A stretch of 64,000 bases of DNA, taken from positions 41,264,662 through 41,328,661 of the forward strand of contig JAUPFT010000003.1 of NCBI GenBank assembly GCA_036936625.1, written 5' to 3'. Both the position numbers and the translations under genes were made by a program. This document shows positions 1-10,590 of the stretch, one piece after another (position 1 is the first letter of the stretch; each line of letters opens with the position of its first letter). A model generated the notes under the pieces. The model had not been told where the DNA came from, did no database searches, and was given only the letters and a program-made list of their open reading frames with translations. This DNA comes from Parnassius smintheus behrii (taxonomy: Eukaryota > Arthropoda > Insecta > Lepidoptera > Papilionidae).

Positions 1-2309
1 ACTTCGTCCACAGGCTACAGGTGTAGAATGTCTGAGAGTAAGCTTTGAATAACGTTATCTTAACTTCATTCGTACACCTAGCAAACCTTCGGGCAAGCAT
101 ATTACACCTCACTGCCAACGCTCTACGTTCCCGTTTAACGTCAAAATAATATAACTGCAGCATGGCTCTACCGCGTATAAAATAATAAATTAATATAACA
201 GATAGGCTGTAATGAATAAATTAAGGAATGAATTGCAGTAACGATACTCACGGGCTAACATCCGGACCCGCAACAAACCTTCGTAAGTAATACCTACTAA
301 TTTTTCTGTGCGGAATTCGAATATGCAACCCGGCAACGCAACTAAAAAGCGATTTAATTTAATGCAATGGATAGTATTAATGCTGACGAATTATTAAATA
401 TTGACTTTCTGAGTGAATGGTCTCTTCGGTTCGTCGTCGATGGCTGCTCTTCCGACCCTGTAGCGACTAACGCCGATGTTCCTCAGGGGTCCGTTCTCTC
501 CGCAACTCTCTTCATGCTGCATATTAATGATTTGCTTATGCCCGGTATCTAGGGGTACGCAGACAGCACAGTTGTGGAGAGATACCAACCAAGTTCTCAG
601 GCCAGTCGAGATCAAATGCAATCCGAAAGAGAAGCTATGGTAGGGCGTATGAATCTCACACTACAGGCAGTCTCCGAATGGTCTACTGCCTGTTCCAGCC
701 TTGTGAAATTCAACGCCTCCAAAACACAAGCGTGTTTCTTCACTGCAAAATGTAGCCAGCTCACCTTGCCTCATTCTTTACGAAATGTATCACTGTAATA
801 CACCGATCGCCTCCACTTGTTGGGGGTTAAGATATCATCAAATCTAAACTTCGGGCGGTTCATTAAGTCCAAGGCCAAAACAGCTGTAAGGAAGCTAGGA
901 GTTCTTGCAAAGGTGCGGCGATAGTTCACCCCGGGACAGCTTTACTTTATATAAAGCGCAAGTTCAGTGGTGCATGGAGATTACTGCCATATATGGGCTG
1001 GTGCTACAAAATGCTACAAAGAAGCTTTGGACTCAATGAAAAGGCGTGCTAAGAGGCTTATTGGTAACCCGAATTTGGTTAAAACCAATCTTACCAACCT
1101 CGAACACGAACGCAAAGTAGCTAGCCTTTCAGCCTTTCACCATCGTACAACCAGACGTTCATCAGACAAACCAGTCTCTACCCTTTCGTTGTTGACTTAC
1201 CACGCATTCGAACTAAACGGTTTGCTACGTCGTTCATCATGGAAAGGAGTGGAATATGTTGCCAGCATCTGTCTTTCAATGACTTCTTGTGTAGTCTTCA
1301 AGACAAGAGTGAATAGGTTTTTGTTAAGTCAGTGCCCTTCACCATCTTAGGCTACATCACCACTTACTATCAGGTGGGATTGTGTAAAGCGCTGGCTTAC
1401 AATAATTTAAAAAACGAAATCGGGGGTACGGCTAGTATATCATAACATTTTTAATAATTTGAAGGATCTTGTGAATTGTTGGATTTTTCTTTTCTTGCAG
1501 ACTAATCTAAATTCCAGCCGTGTAAGTGGTAGCAATTAAAATCGACTACCCCATTCATCCCGTGGATGTCGTGAGAGTCGATTTCGTAAAAGATGCGAGA
1601 AGCCAATATTCATGATTAGGCTATTTCCGAAAGTTATTAATAAGAGAATAGTGTTTGTTGTCAAATAGGTGAGGAGGTGCAGAAAAAATAAAGAAGGCTT
1701 GAAAAATAACACCATATAACCGTAAAACATTGAAAACCAACAGAATGCAGCGTGCGACCGAGATCTCTAAGGAATTTTCGCTAAAGAAGCATGTTGACGA
1801 AAATATTCCAATGAAAATATTTGTTAAACAATTCCGCGCTGAGTGGATATATTTTATCAAAATTATTTAATAATGTCTCGGCCTACCCGGGCTTCTGGAA
1901 ATTAGGAATTTCTCAATGGTAGGGTGGGGGCTTCACTTTACGACATCATTAAGGAAAAAACAGAGGGATTTCGTCGTCTTCATGTTTGCTAAACTTTCTT
2001 TGTCTCAACCCTTCTTCATTTAATGCGGGCAATATTGTTGTTAATTACGGATTTATTATAAATATTTATTATGTAATTTTTTTGGTTTATTTATATATAC
2101 AGGTGTTTTCAAGTTTACGTTTCCATTTAATTCACCCATTAAAAAGACATCTGAATTTTGCCCGTCCAAATATCCCATAGACCGTAATTCCTTATTGAAG
2201 TCTAATCTTCAATAAAAGGTGGAAATAGTTGTTCGGTGCTAGATTAGTGCTAATAAGGTGGTGACCGAATTCTTGGAACCCGCACTCATTTACATTATAT
2301 ACAAATTTC
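1..2309 (+). repeat. Long direct duplication, left copy (cut by window edge)
   Basis: This segment recurs at 6956-9264 with a constant offset of 6955 bp. I noticed one substitution, c at 2183 against t at 9138. All reading frames, frameshifts and stop codons of the enclosed LINE relic are the same in both copies, so duplication came after the relic had decayed. Homology ends sharply after base 2309: here a THAP-exon tandem array follows, in the other copy a SINE follows. The left limit lies outside the window. A very recent segmental duplication, gene conversion or an assembly duplication could each explain it. Confidence 0.95.
400..1410 (+). pseudogene. CR1/Jockey-like LINE reverse transcriptase fragment (left copy)
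   Basis: A decayed 3' part of a non-LTR retrotransposon. Frames at 367-552, 574-798 and 967-1350 give in order an RT block (DVPQGSVLSATLFMLHIND), a YAD-S remnant of the YADD catalytic box just after an in-frame TAG near 550, an RT thumb-like region, and a C-terminal block (AKRLIGNPNL, FKTRVNRFLL). Stops and frameshifts separate them, and one catalytic aspartate of the YADD box is missing, so it cannot encode a working enzyme. The tail after 1350 contains 'ccacttactatcaggtgg', a motif shared with the SINE-like repeats of this window. CR1 versus Jockey assignment is by eye. Confidence 0.85.
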
Positions 2310-2319
2310 ATCAGAAAAT

Positions 2320-2393
2320 ATGCCTGGTTGTGCATTAAAGTATTGTAAATCACGATATGGAGCAAAAAATGAACGTGATTTCGGTTTATTATC
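2320..2393 (+). CDS. Candidate THAP-domain first exon, unit 1
   Basis: ATG opens a 74-nt stretch encoding MPGCALKYCKSRYGAKNERD plus five more residues, and a strong donor-like GTAAGA starts at 2394. The Cys-x4-Cys pair close to the N terminus resembles the first half of a C2CH THAP zinc finger, a DNA-binding domain of P-element transposases and many cellular proteins. The exon would end on TC of a serine codon, where THAP proteins often continue into a phenylalanine-histidine motif. I found no matching second exon. A possible acceptor at 2443-2444 leads to a peptide that does not look THAP-like. Function is unproven. Confidence 0.45.
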
Positions 2394-2694
2394 GTAAGAA
2401 TAATGTGTATTTACCAAATAATCTTTAAATGTTATTATTTCTAGTATATTGTTCGAGAAGAAAGAAAAATCATTATTGTAATAAGTGTCCTCTGTTATTC
2501 AGTAACGTCACTATATATTTACAAATACGTTAGTGATTAACGATGTACCTACATAGGATTTAACCTTATGTTTAGTAGTGTCACCTAATGGGAAATAGCT
2601 AAAATGTTTTCTAAGTAAATATTCAGTGTAGTATTGCTATATTTCGTTAGAGGGTGTAATACATGTGCGTGGTCACAGCATTTTTAATGAAAAT

Positions 2695-2768
2695 ATGGCT
2701 GGTTGTGCATTAAAGTATTGTAAATCACGATATGGAGCAAAAAATGAACGTGATTTCGGTTTATTATC
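2695..2768 (+). CDS. Candidate THAP-domain first exon, unit 2
   Basis: Same 74-nt open stretch and GTAAGA donor as unit 1, with alanine instead of proline at residue 2. Both cysteines are kept. The stretch is preceded by 'tttttaatgaaaat'. Confidence 0.45.
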
Positions 2769-3069
2769 GTAAGAATAATGTGTATTTACCAAATAATCTT
2801 TAAATGTTATTATTTCTAGTATATTGTTCGAGAAGAAAGAAAAATCATTATTGTAATAAGTGTCCTCTGTTATTCAGTAACGTCACTATATATTTACAAA
2901 TACGTTAGTGATTAACGATGTACCTACATAGGATTTAACCTTATGTTTAGTAGTGTCACCTACTGGGAAATAGCTAAAATGTTTTCTAAGTAAATATTCA
3001 GTGTAGTATTGCTATATTTCGTTAGAGGGTGTAATACATGTGCGTGGTCACAGCATTTTTAATGAAAAT

Positions 3070-3143
3070 ATGGCTGGTTGTGCATTAAAGTATTGTAAAT
3101 CACGATATGGAGCAAAAAATGAACGTGATTTCGGTTTATTATC
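3070..3143 (+). CDS. Candidate THAP-domain first exon, unit 3
   Basis: Third copy, identical in peptide to unit 2, donor-like GTAAGA at 3144. The unit breaks off about 40 bases later, so this exon has different downstream DNA from the other two and might be the one still joined to the ancestral intron. Confidence 0.45.
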
Positions 3144-3199
3144 GTAAGAATAATTTGTATTTACCAAATAATCTTTAAATGATTATTTTGTGCATTCAA

Positions 3200-3540
3200 T
3201 TACGAAGAAAAACTTTTTGAAATCAATATTGCTTACCTCCTATAACATACGGCGTGATAATATGTAGCCTAAAGCCTTCCTTGGTAAACAAAGAACATTT
3301 TTGCTTAATTTCAATTCAATCTATCCAGTAGTTTTGGCGTGAAGCCGTACCATACACACAGACAAACAGACAAAAATTGTAAAAAGTCACTTTTTATCAT
3401 TAGTTACGTTTTTCTAACAAAAGCCACAAATTTTTTCTCGAAAATTCTCAATGTACAGTTTTTCTTTCGTTACTGTTTTATTATATGTATAGATATAGAT
3501 TGCACATGGGACATTTTCATAGAAAGAACTTAATATCCAG
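3200..3540 (+). repeat. Interspersed repeat fragment (shared theme with 43915-44295)
   Basis: Contains 'cctaaagccttccttgg', 'tccagtagttttggcgtg' and a run of cagacaaacagacaaa, a phrase pattern also seen at 44160-44290 ('tccagtagtttcggac', 'caaacaaacaaatc'). The class is not resolved. No credible gene lies in it. Confidence 0.5.
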
Positions 3541-4141
3541 CTCTGAAACAGTTATAGGTTATACAAACAGCCTTCCAACTCTAGACACACGTTCGTAAAA
3601 GAAAAGGTAAACAAGTAGCCAACCGGCAGTGTGTATATTTATTACCATTCGGGCACCCGCAACTCAAAACTTTAAAGCCTACACACTTATAATTCTATAT
3701 ATCTAATAAGGTCTCATTGAACACCCACAGTCTCGAACTTTGTGAATAGTAGTGTAAGGTCTGAAAAGTACCATTTTTATCTCTTCCTGATTAAAACACA
3801 CACAAAGGAAAAAATGATGTTCTGTGTCGATAAAGTTATTGGTGCGGTTAGTTTTAAGTACTGTACTTAAAAACTAACCACATCAATATTAGTTTAAAGT
3901 TAAAAGTCATCTTTCATCCTTTTAGTTAAAATTGAAAATAGAAAACAGGGAAGCGGTATCATAAGAAAACCCATAGAAAATCATGTATTTATTTGGATTT
4001 ATAAAAGAATGACAATGAAATGAAATGAAAATGAATACGGTATAAACAAATTTTGAAGTTGTCGAAATTGAATTTTGAATGGGCGCCAAGTTCAATAGCA
4101 CTTGCTAAAACCATAGCACCTCTGGGATTATAGAAGGTTTT
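3541..4141. other. Unassigned AT-rich DNA with an imperfect hairpin
   Basis: No gene or known repeat recognised. At about 3841-3883 a self-complementary stretch (gcggttagttttaagtac against gtacttaaaaactaacc) could form a hairpin of roughly 20 bp with a bulge. Confidence 0.5.
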
Positions 4142-4456
4142 TGGTAGATATGGAGTAGATCCTACTGTAGAGCCACTCTGCAGCTATCTTATGGTTGTAG
4201 CACGAATGGGTCGACGCAATAGGGGAAGGACCACGATCTCACAGAATACCAGCTTAAAGTAGAGCAGCTTAATGCTGCTGTTTAGTATGGTGAGTGTAGA
4301 AAATCGGACACCCTTTTTACTTGAAACGAGGCATTCCACCTTAGTTTAAAGATGACAACGCATTTGATTCTTAATCGAGGATAGACGTAGTTTATATGGG
4401 CCACAACATCCACTTACTATCAAGTGGACTGTGTGTTCATATGTCACCCCATTATA
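4142..4456 (+). repeat. Lepidopteran SINE-like repeat A, interrupted by mariner
   Basis: Member of the commonest small repeat in the window ('repeat A'). The order of landmarks is 'agagccactctgcag', 'gtagcacgaatgggtcg', 'ctcacagaataccag', 'gaaacgaggcattcc', 'ttaatcgaggatag' and a tail 'cacttactatcaagtgg'. The tail is split at the TA at 4455-4456 by the mariner element and resumes at 5757. Similar copies occur near 6291, 24638, 30748, 31293, 36665, 39130 and 53220. Confidence 0.75.
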
Positions 4457-5756
4457 GCGGGTCCGCCAAATAACTTTTTTAAAAAAAATGCTATTAAAAA
4501 AAAACTACTAAATATTTTTTCAAATTTCTTTTTTTATTTGAAAGTACAATCCTTCCGGTTAATGATGGAAAATAATTTCATTCAAATGGCTGCCTCGGCT
4601 GGCCATGCAGTAGCCTACACGATCGGTCCAATTTTTGAGTACATTATCGATTGTGTGCAGCTGTATTTCACCAATGACTTCACGAATATTGTCCTTTAAA
4701 GCATCAATTGTCTCTGGCTTGTCGGCGTAACACTTATCTTTGACGGCACCCCACAAATAATAGTCCAACGGTGTCAAATCGCAGCTCCGAGGTAGCCAAA
4801 CGACATCAGCTCTGCGGCTGATAATGCGATTTTCAAAAACAGGGCGCAAAACATCAAGTGTAGCGTCGGCTGTGTGGCACGTTGCGCCGTCCTGTTGAAA
4901 CCAAATCTTGCCAATATCCTCCTCTTCAATTTCTGTGAATAAAAATTCGTTCAACATGGCCCGATAACGATCGCCATTGACTGTAACGGCCACACCTTGC
5001 TCATTTTCGAATAAGAATGGCCCAATTATGCCTCTGGACCAAAATCCGCACCAAACAGTGACTCGTTTTGGGTGCACCGGCTTTTCGATGTATGCGTGCG
5101 GGTTTTCTGTGCCCCAAATGCGACAATTCGGCTTGTTTACATACCCGCCAAGTTCGAAATGAGCTTCATCTGAAAAGATGATTTTTTTGGCAAAATCCGC
5201 ATTTTCTGCAAGTCGATCGCAGGCCCACTTAGCGAAGCGAAAACGCATTGGATGGTCAGTTGGCTTCAACTCCTGAACCAATTGGATTTTGTACGGCGTC
5301 ATACCAAGGTCTTTACGCAAAATTCGTCTCAATGATGTCTCCGAAATGTCCAATTGTTGAGAACGACGGTGAACTGATGTTGATGGCGTTTCACGCACAC
5401 TTTCGGCCACAGCAGCAATATTCTCGGGTGTACGCACTGTTTTTGGCTTTTCACGCGTTGATTTATCGATGAGGATGCCAGTTTCTTTCACTTTTTTCAC
5501 AAGGTAACGAACATACTGAGCTGACGGTGCTTCATTTCTTCCAAAATCCGTACGCAATTTTCGCACACATTCTGCAACATTACTATGATTTTCAAAGTAA
5601 TGTCGCAATATTTCCCAGCGTTGTTCAAGCGTATACACAACCATATTCGTTCAGCGGAAGGATAAAACTAATTATCTGTCAAATTAGACATGAGCTAAGT
5701 GTTGCCATTCACGAAATAAGCACTAGTTGAAAAAAAAAGTTAGATGGCGGACCCTG
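4457..5756 (-). mobile_element. Complete mariner-type DNA transposon (DD41D), TA target
   Basis: A 1300-bp element with 24-bp terminal inverted repeats, 20 of 24 positions identical: left gcgggtccgccaaataactt (4457 onward), right end read inward cagggtccgccatctaactt. TA dinucleotides at 4455-4456 and 5757-5758 are the expected target duplication. It holds one uninterrupted transposase gene on the minus strand and nothing else. It landed in the tail of repeat A; removing it with one TA restores that tail. Both ends and the gene are present, so it may be, or recently was, autonomous. Confidence 0.9.
4559..5644 (-). CDS. Mariner-superfamily transposase, DD41D catalytic spacing
   Basis: A 361-residue open frame, the usual length for mariner-like transposases, which cut and paste the element through its terminal repeats in the nucleus. 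Residues 1-120 form the paired helix-turn-helix DNA-binding part (YTLEQRWEILRHYFEN at the start). The catalytic DDE/D fold shows D159 (IIFSDEAHFELGG), D252 (WFQQDGATCHTA) and D294 (SCDLTPLDYYLWG). Spacing is D-x92-D-x41-D, so I place it in the DD41D group rather than classical DD34D mariner or DD37D maT. The ATG at 5644 lies 112 bp inside the right end. No stop or frameshift was seen, which fits a young copy. Confidence 0.9.
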   Translation of the reverse strand: MVVYTLEQRWEILRHYFENHSNVAECVRKLRTDFGRNEAPSAQYVRYLVKKVKETGILIDKSTREKPKTVRTPENIAAVAESVRETPSTSVHRRSQQLDISETSLRRILRKDLGMTPYKIQLVQELKPTDHPMRFRFAKWACDRLAENADFAKKIIFSDEAHFELGGYVNKPNCRIWGTENPHAYIEKPVHPKRVTVWCGFWSRGIIGPFLFENEQGVAVTVNGDRYRAMLNEFLFTEIEEEDIGKIWFQQDGATCHTADATLDVLRPVFENRIISRRADVVWLPRSCDLTPLDYYLWGAVKDKCYADKPETIDALKDNIREVIGEIQLHTIDNVLKNWTDRVGYCMASRGSHLNEIIFHH

Positions 5757-6290
5757 TATTAAAACAAACTAAATTGAAATACACACATACCATGCTTTAA
5801 CATGGCGTGAGGTTGTTAATAAAGGTTCCAAATAAAAAAAAATATTTCTGGAAAAATACTGATTTAAATAACATTAATATCATCATAATCACAGCCCTTT
5901 ATCGACCAAGTAGCGTAAGAGGTGACGATGGGGAATGCCAAAAGGATCTTATGTAAAATGCTGGTAATGGTGAATCGCTGGACCATTTACGAAGGTGGCA
6001 AATCTCCATACAGGGAGATGCTGATGTCTAGGCAGTGCGTTTTTACGGGCCAAAATCGAAGGATATTTATGATATAAATCTCAATTGTTGTGTATTGTTG
6101 TTGTACTAAAAAATATTGTAAAATTTCAACTTTTTTTATTTTAAGTTTGGCGGCGTACGAGGATCCACTACTGCATATCATCTCGTCGAGGTCGTAAAAG
6201 GTGACCAAGGGAAACTGAGACAGGGATGGTAGCATCTTCCTAATTTTACAAAGCCAAATAATAAAAAATAGACCATTGTTCAGATTTTTT
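5757..6290. other. Tail of repeat A, then RTE-related scraps
   Basis: 5757-5770 continues the tail of the repeat A copy interrupted by mariner. Two stretches resemble the 5' region of the RTE element at 60.8 kb: 'tagcgtaagaggtgac' near 5910, and about 6160-6240, where 'gatccacta', 'gtcgtaaaaggtgacc' and 'atggtagcatcttcc' keep the same order. No gene seen. Confidence 0.5.
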
Positions 6291-6552
6291 TATAGTATAG
6301 GGTGACAAACGAGCACACAGTCCACCTGATGGTAAGTGGTTACCATGGCCAATAGACATCCACATCTATCCTCGATTACGAATCAAAATGCAGATGCGCT
6401 GTCACCCGTGAGGACTCAGGTGGAATGCCTCGTTTCCAGTAAAAAGGGTCTTCGGTTCTCTACACTCACCATACGAAACACAGCAGCATTAAGCTACTAT
6501 TTCACGCTGGTTTTCTGTGAGAGCGTGGTCCTACCCCGGTCGAGCCGACCCA
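6291..6552 (-). repeat. Repeat A copy
   Basis: Antisense copy with all landmarks in reverse order: 'gggtgacaaacgagcacac', 'tccacctgatggtaagtgg', 'ctatcctcgattacgaatc', 'aatgcctcgtttccag', 'catacgaaacacagcagc', 'gagcgtggtcctacccc'. It ends at 'cgagccgaccca'. Confidence 0.8.
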
Positions 6553-6649
6553 GTCTATTTTATTTCATTTCATTATTTAGGTAAGTACACCCATTTTGTT
6601 AGTACACTTAAAACTTAAAAACTAGGGGTTAGTAAATTCACAAAATACA

Positions 6650-6950
6650 GAAATTATAACTACACAAAAATTATTATTTATTATTAAACATATTGGGTCT
6701 GGAACCCATATGCACTGTGTTCCAGTACCTCATTACCGGGCAATCTTGCCTTCCATATATGGAAGCTGAGGCCGTTGGTGCTGTCTCGCACGCGACGCAT
6801 TAAGGAGGCTATTCTTTTGCGTAATATTGCTGCAAAACTGTCCACGCGTGCCTCAGAAAACATACGCGATGCGCTGCAAAAGCGTGGCAGCCCCAACAAC
6901 ATCCTGAGTCCATTGTTGTACTGAACACGCAGCGTATTGAGAATTCAGCG
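6650..6950 (-). pseudogene. LINE ORF2 C-terminal fragment with 3' tail
   Basis: The minus strand from about 6940 reads through YNNGLRMLLGLPRFCSAS and KRIASLMRRVRDSTNG to a stop at about 6684, followed by an AAT-rich tail. This 'GLPRFCSAS' block is a familiar C-terminal signature of insect non-LTR retrotransposon ORF2 proteins; the clade is not resolved. The copy is 5'-truncated, and its truncation point lies within a few bases of the boundary of the long duplication at 6956. Confidence 0.7.
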
Positions 6951-6955
6951 AGTAA

Positions 6956-9264
6956 ACTTCGTCCACAGGCTACAGGTGTAGAATGTCTGAGAGTAAGCTT
7001 TGAATAACGTTATCTTAACTTCATTCGTACACCTAGCAAACCTTCGGGCAAGCATATTACACCTCACTGCCAACGCTCTACGTTCCCGTTTAACGTCAAA
7101 ATAATATAACTGCAGCATGGCTCTACCGCGTATAAAATAATAAATTAATATAACAGATAGGCTGTAATGAATAAATTAAGGAATGAATTGCAGTAACGAT
7201 ACTCACGGGCTAACATCCGGACCCGCAACAAACCTTCGTAAGTAATACCTACTAATTTTTCTGTGCGGAATTCGAATATGCAACCCGGCAACGCAACTAA
7301 AAAGCGATTTAATTTAATGCAATGGATAGTATTAATGCTGACGAATTATTAAATATTGACTTTCTGAGTGAATGGTCTCTTCGGTTCGTCGTCGATGGCT
7401 GCTCTTCCGACCCTGTAGCGACTAACGCCGATGTTCCTCAGGGGTCCGTTCTCTCCGCAACTCTCTTCATGCTGCATATTAATGATTTGCTTATGCCCGG
7501 TATCTAGGGGTACGCAGACAGCACAGTTGTGGAGAGATACCAACCAAGTTCTCAGGCCAGTCGAGATCAAATGCAATCCGAAAGAGAAGCTATGGTAGGG
7601 CGTATGAATCTCACACTACAGGCAGTCTCCGAATGGTCTACTGCCTGTTCCAGCCTTGTGAAATTCAACGCCTCCAAAACACAAGCGTGTTTCTTCACTG
7701 CAAAATGTAGCCAGCTCACCTTGCCTCATTCTTTACGAAATGTATCACTGTAATACACCGATCGCCTCCACTTGTTGGGGGTTAAGATATCATCAAATCT
7801 AAACTTCGGGCGGTTCATTAAGTCCAAGGCCAAAACAGCTGTAAGGAAGCTAGGAGTTCTTGCAAAGGTGCGGCGATAGTTCACCCCGGGACAGCTTTAC
7901 TTTATATAAAGCGCAAGTTCAGTGGTGCATGGAGATTACTGCCATATATGGGCTGGTGCTACAAAATGCTACAAAGAAGCTTTGGACTCAATGAAAAGGC
8001 GTGCTAAGAGGCTTATTGGTAACCCGAATTTGGTTAAAACCAATCTTACCAACCTCGAACACGAACGCAAAGTAGCTAGCCTTTCAGCCTTTCACCATCG
8101 TACAACCAGACGTTCATCAGACAAACCAGTCTCTACCCTTTCGTTGTTGACTTACCACGCATTCGAACTAAACGGTTTGCTACGTCGTTCATCATGGAAA
8201 GGAGTGGAATATGTTGCCAGCATCTGTCTTTCAATGACTTCTTGTGTAGTCTTCAAGACAAGAGTGAATAGGTTTTTGTTAAGTCAGTGCCCTTCACCAT
8301 CTTAGGCTACATCACCACTTACTATCAGGTGGGATTGTGTAAAGCGCTGGCTTACAATAATTTAAAAAACGAAATCGGGGGTACGGCTAGTATATCATAA
8401 CATTTTTAATAATTTGAAGGATCTTGTGAATTGTTGGATTTTTCTTTTCTTGCAGACTAATCTAAATTCCAGCCGTGTAAGTGGTAGCAATTAAAATCGA
8501 CTACCCCATTCATCCCGTGGATGTCGTGAGAGTCGATTTCGTAAAAGATGCGAGAAGCCAATATTCATGATTAGGCTATTTCCGAAAGTTATTAATAAGA
8601 GAATAGTGTTTGTTGTCAAATAGGTGAGGAGGTGCAGAAAAAATAAAGAAGGCTTGAAAAATAACACCATATAACCGTAAAACATTGAAAACCAACAGAA
8701 TGCAGCGTGCGACCGAGATCTCTAAGGAATTTTCGCTAAAGAAGCATGTTGACGAAAATATTCCAATGAAAATATTTGTTAAACAATTCCGCGCTGAGTG
8801 GATATATTTTATCAAAATTATTTAATAATGTCTCGGCCTACCCGGGCTTCTGGAAATTAGGAATTTCTCAATGGTAGGGTGGGGGCTTCACTTTACGACA
8901 TCATTAAGGAAAAAACAGAGGGATTTCGTCGTCTTCATGTTTGCTAAACTTTCTTTGTCTCAACCCTTCTTCATTTAATGCGGGCAATATTGTTGTTAAT
9001 TACGGATTTATTATAAATATTTATTATGTAATTTTTTTGGTTTATTTATATATACAGGTGTTTTCAAGTTTACGTTTCCATTTAATTCACCCATTAAAAA
9101 GACATCTGAATTTTGCCCGTCCAAATATCCCATAGACTGTAATTCCTTATTGAAGTCTAATCTTCAATAAAAGGTGGAAATAGTTGTTCGGTGCTAGATT
9201 AGTGCTAATAAGGTGGTGACCGAATTCTTGGAACCCGCACTCATTTACATTATATACAAATTTC
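6956..9264 (+). repeat. Long direct duplication, right copy
   Basis: Second copy of the segment at 1-2309. It begins right after a LINE fragment on the minus strand (about 6650-6950) and ends exactly where a tRNA-derived SINE begins at 9265. Beyond the broken LINE it holds about 900 bp of AT-rich sequence in which I recognise only a short RTE-related stretch near 8495-8545. Confidence 0.95.
7355..8365 (+). pseudogene. CR1/Jockey-like LINE reverse transcriptase fragment (right copy)
   Basis: Duplicate of the LINE relic at 400-1410, with the same frames (7322-7507, 7529-7753, 7922-8305), the same amber stop before the degenerate YADD box and the same C-terminal block. It is part of the 2.3-kb duplication, not an independent insertion. 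Confidence 0.85.
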
Positions 9265-9560
9265 GGAGATTAGTCACCTGCGCAGTACATAGTTATGCGT
9301 ACGAGTGGATGCACAAAGGCACCTGCATTCTCTCGTACTCTAAAGCACTCTCTATTCCCTCACTCTCATAGTCCGATGGTACGGAAATTTGACACGACCA
9401 ACCAATCTGGAAGACCAACAACTTTACATAATCTTTTAAATACGGCGGTATTTACTTTCTTGACAGAAAAACCCAAGAAGTGATTTTGGCCCAACCTGGG
9501 ATTCAAACGGGAACCTCATGATCAACAGCCACGTTTACGACCATTAGACAAACGTGGCAG
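9265..9560 (-). repeat. tRNA-derived SINE (family B)
   Basis: Read on the minus strand it begins with a decayed tRNA-like head ('atggtcgtaaacgtggctg', then 'gaggttcccgtttgaatcc' as a degenerate B box) and continues with a body containing 'ccctcactctcatagtccg' in the plus sense. The same body and head occur at 39700-40070, so the two are one SINE family. It abuts the end of the long duplication. Confidence 0.65.
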
Positions 9561-9884
9561 ACAAAAACAGTTATATTAAGAACTACAGCGATATGGACGG
9601 GCTCGCAGTAGCAAAGTTTTGCAAGATATCTTTCCTCGATGTTATATGACGTAATATAACTGACATAATATTTGACTTGGGTGCTATGATCGTTTGAAAT
9701 CAAAATAAATGTCCAAATGGATACTTTCTTCAGTGACCTCGGTAGATGGACTTCCTTCACGTAGATTCGGGCTATCTATATCTAAATCCAATGTATGTTT
9801 ACTGTAACTTATAAAGTGTATTGTAACATTTCATCTTTTTTATAAAGAAAAATCATTTTCATTATTACATTTCATCAAAAGTAA

Positions 9885-9965
9885 TCTACTGCTTAACATA
9901 GGGCTGCCCCAAGTGACGCCACAAAGCATGGTACCCTGAGCCACTTTATCTACACAACAACGACG
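9885..9965 (-). repeat. RTE LINE 3'-end fragment
   Basis: 'ctgcttaacatagggctgcc', 'cacaaagcatggtaccctga' and 'gccactttatct' follow the order of the 3' end of the RTE element at 57965-58030. A short, diverged scrap. Confidence 0.6.
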
Positions 9966-10590
9966 GACAGTTACTGGGATTGTAAAAAAAAACCAGGCGG
10001 GCAATGAGGGCAGTATCAAGGAGTGCTGCCCTCTCAGTTACGTAAAATTATTGTTATTAAAAAAATTATAAACGTGGTTTCGTTTACCTTAACTATCTTC
10101 AAAATTAAATTTTAAAATAGGTTTGTTCAACTTAATGAACTCAAAGTATTGTTTTATATTCTAGCAGAATGAGAGCAGCTTTAGAGTGGCAAGCTAGTAA
10201 CGGAAAGACTATTACCCCCCCCCCCATTATATTAAATGACGATCTGATGAGAAGTGAGAGATCAGATTTGTGACAGTCTTAGAAAAAATTTGTTTACTTG
10301 TGGATAATGATGGGCAGAATGATAATCAGGAAAATATTGTTTTATTTGTGTGTTACATACGAATACATCTTATCTTAAATCATCTATCATATCTTAAACA
10401 ATATACAAAATACATAAATACAATATTACACAATATTTAAATGCCTTAAATTGTACATATTACAGTATAAAACATTCAAAGAATTTATTTCAAATTATCA
10501 TTGAAACCCCTTTTTATTAAAAACACGTGCAAATTTTAACAAGAACTTCGAGGATTATAATAATTAATTAGAAGTATTATTTTTATTTAA
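9966..10590. other. Unassigned AT-rich DNA
   Basis: No gene or classifiable element. A run of 11-12 C residues lies near 10217. Confidence 0.5.

Larger units (their letters stand above)
2318..3185 (+). repeat. 375-bp tandem repeat, about 2.3 units, each with a THAP-like exon
   Basis: Units start at about 2318, 2693 and 3068. The shared string 'ggttgtgcattaaag' lies at 2326, 2701 and 3076, giving a 375-bp period. Units 1 and 2 are nearly identical; unit 3 diverges after about 3185. The array begins where the long duplication ends (2309/2310). Each unit carries a short coding stretch followed by a splice-donor-like GTAAGA, annotated separately. Confidence 0.9.

Noticed and set aside
1501..1521. 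Possible 21-nt microexon between 'tttttcttttcttgcag' and 'gtaagtgg'
   Set aside because: Good splice-site look, but it lies in repeat-derived DNA without neighbouring coding exons, and the same string recurs at 8456-8476 only because of the duplication.
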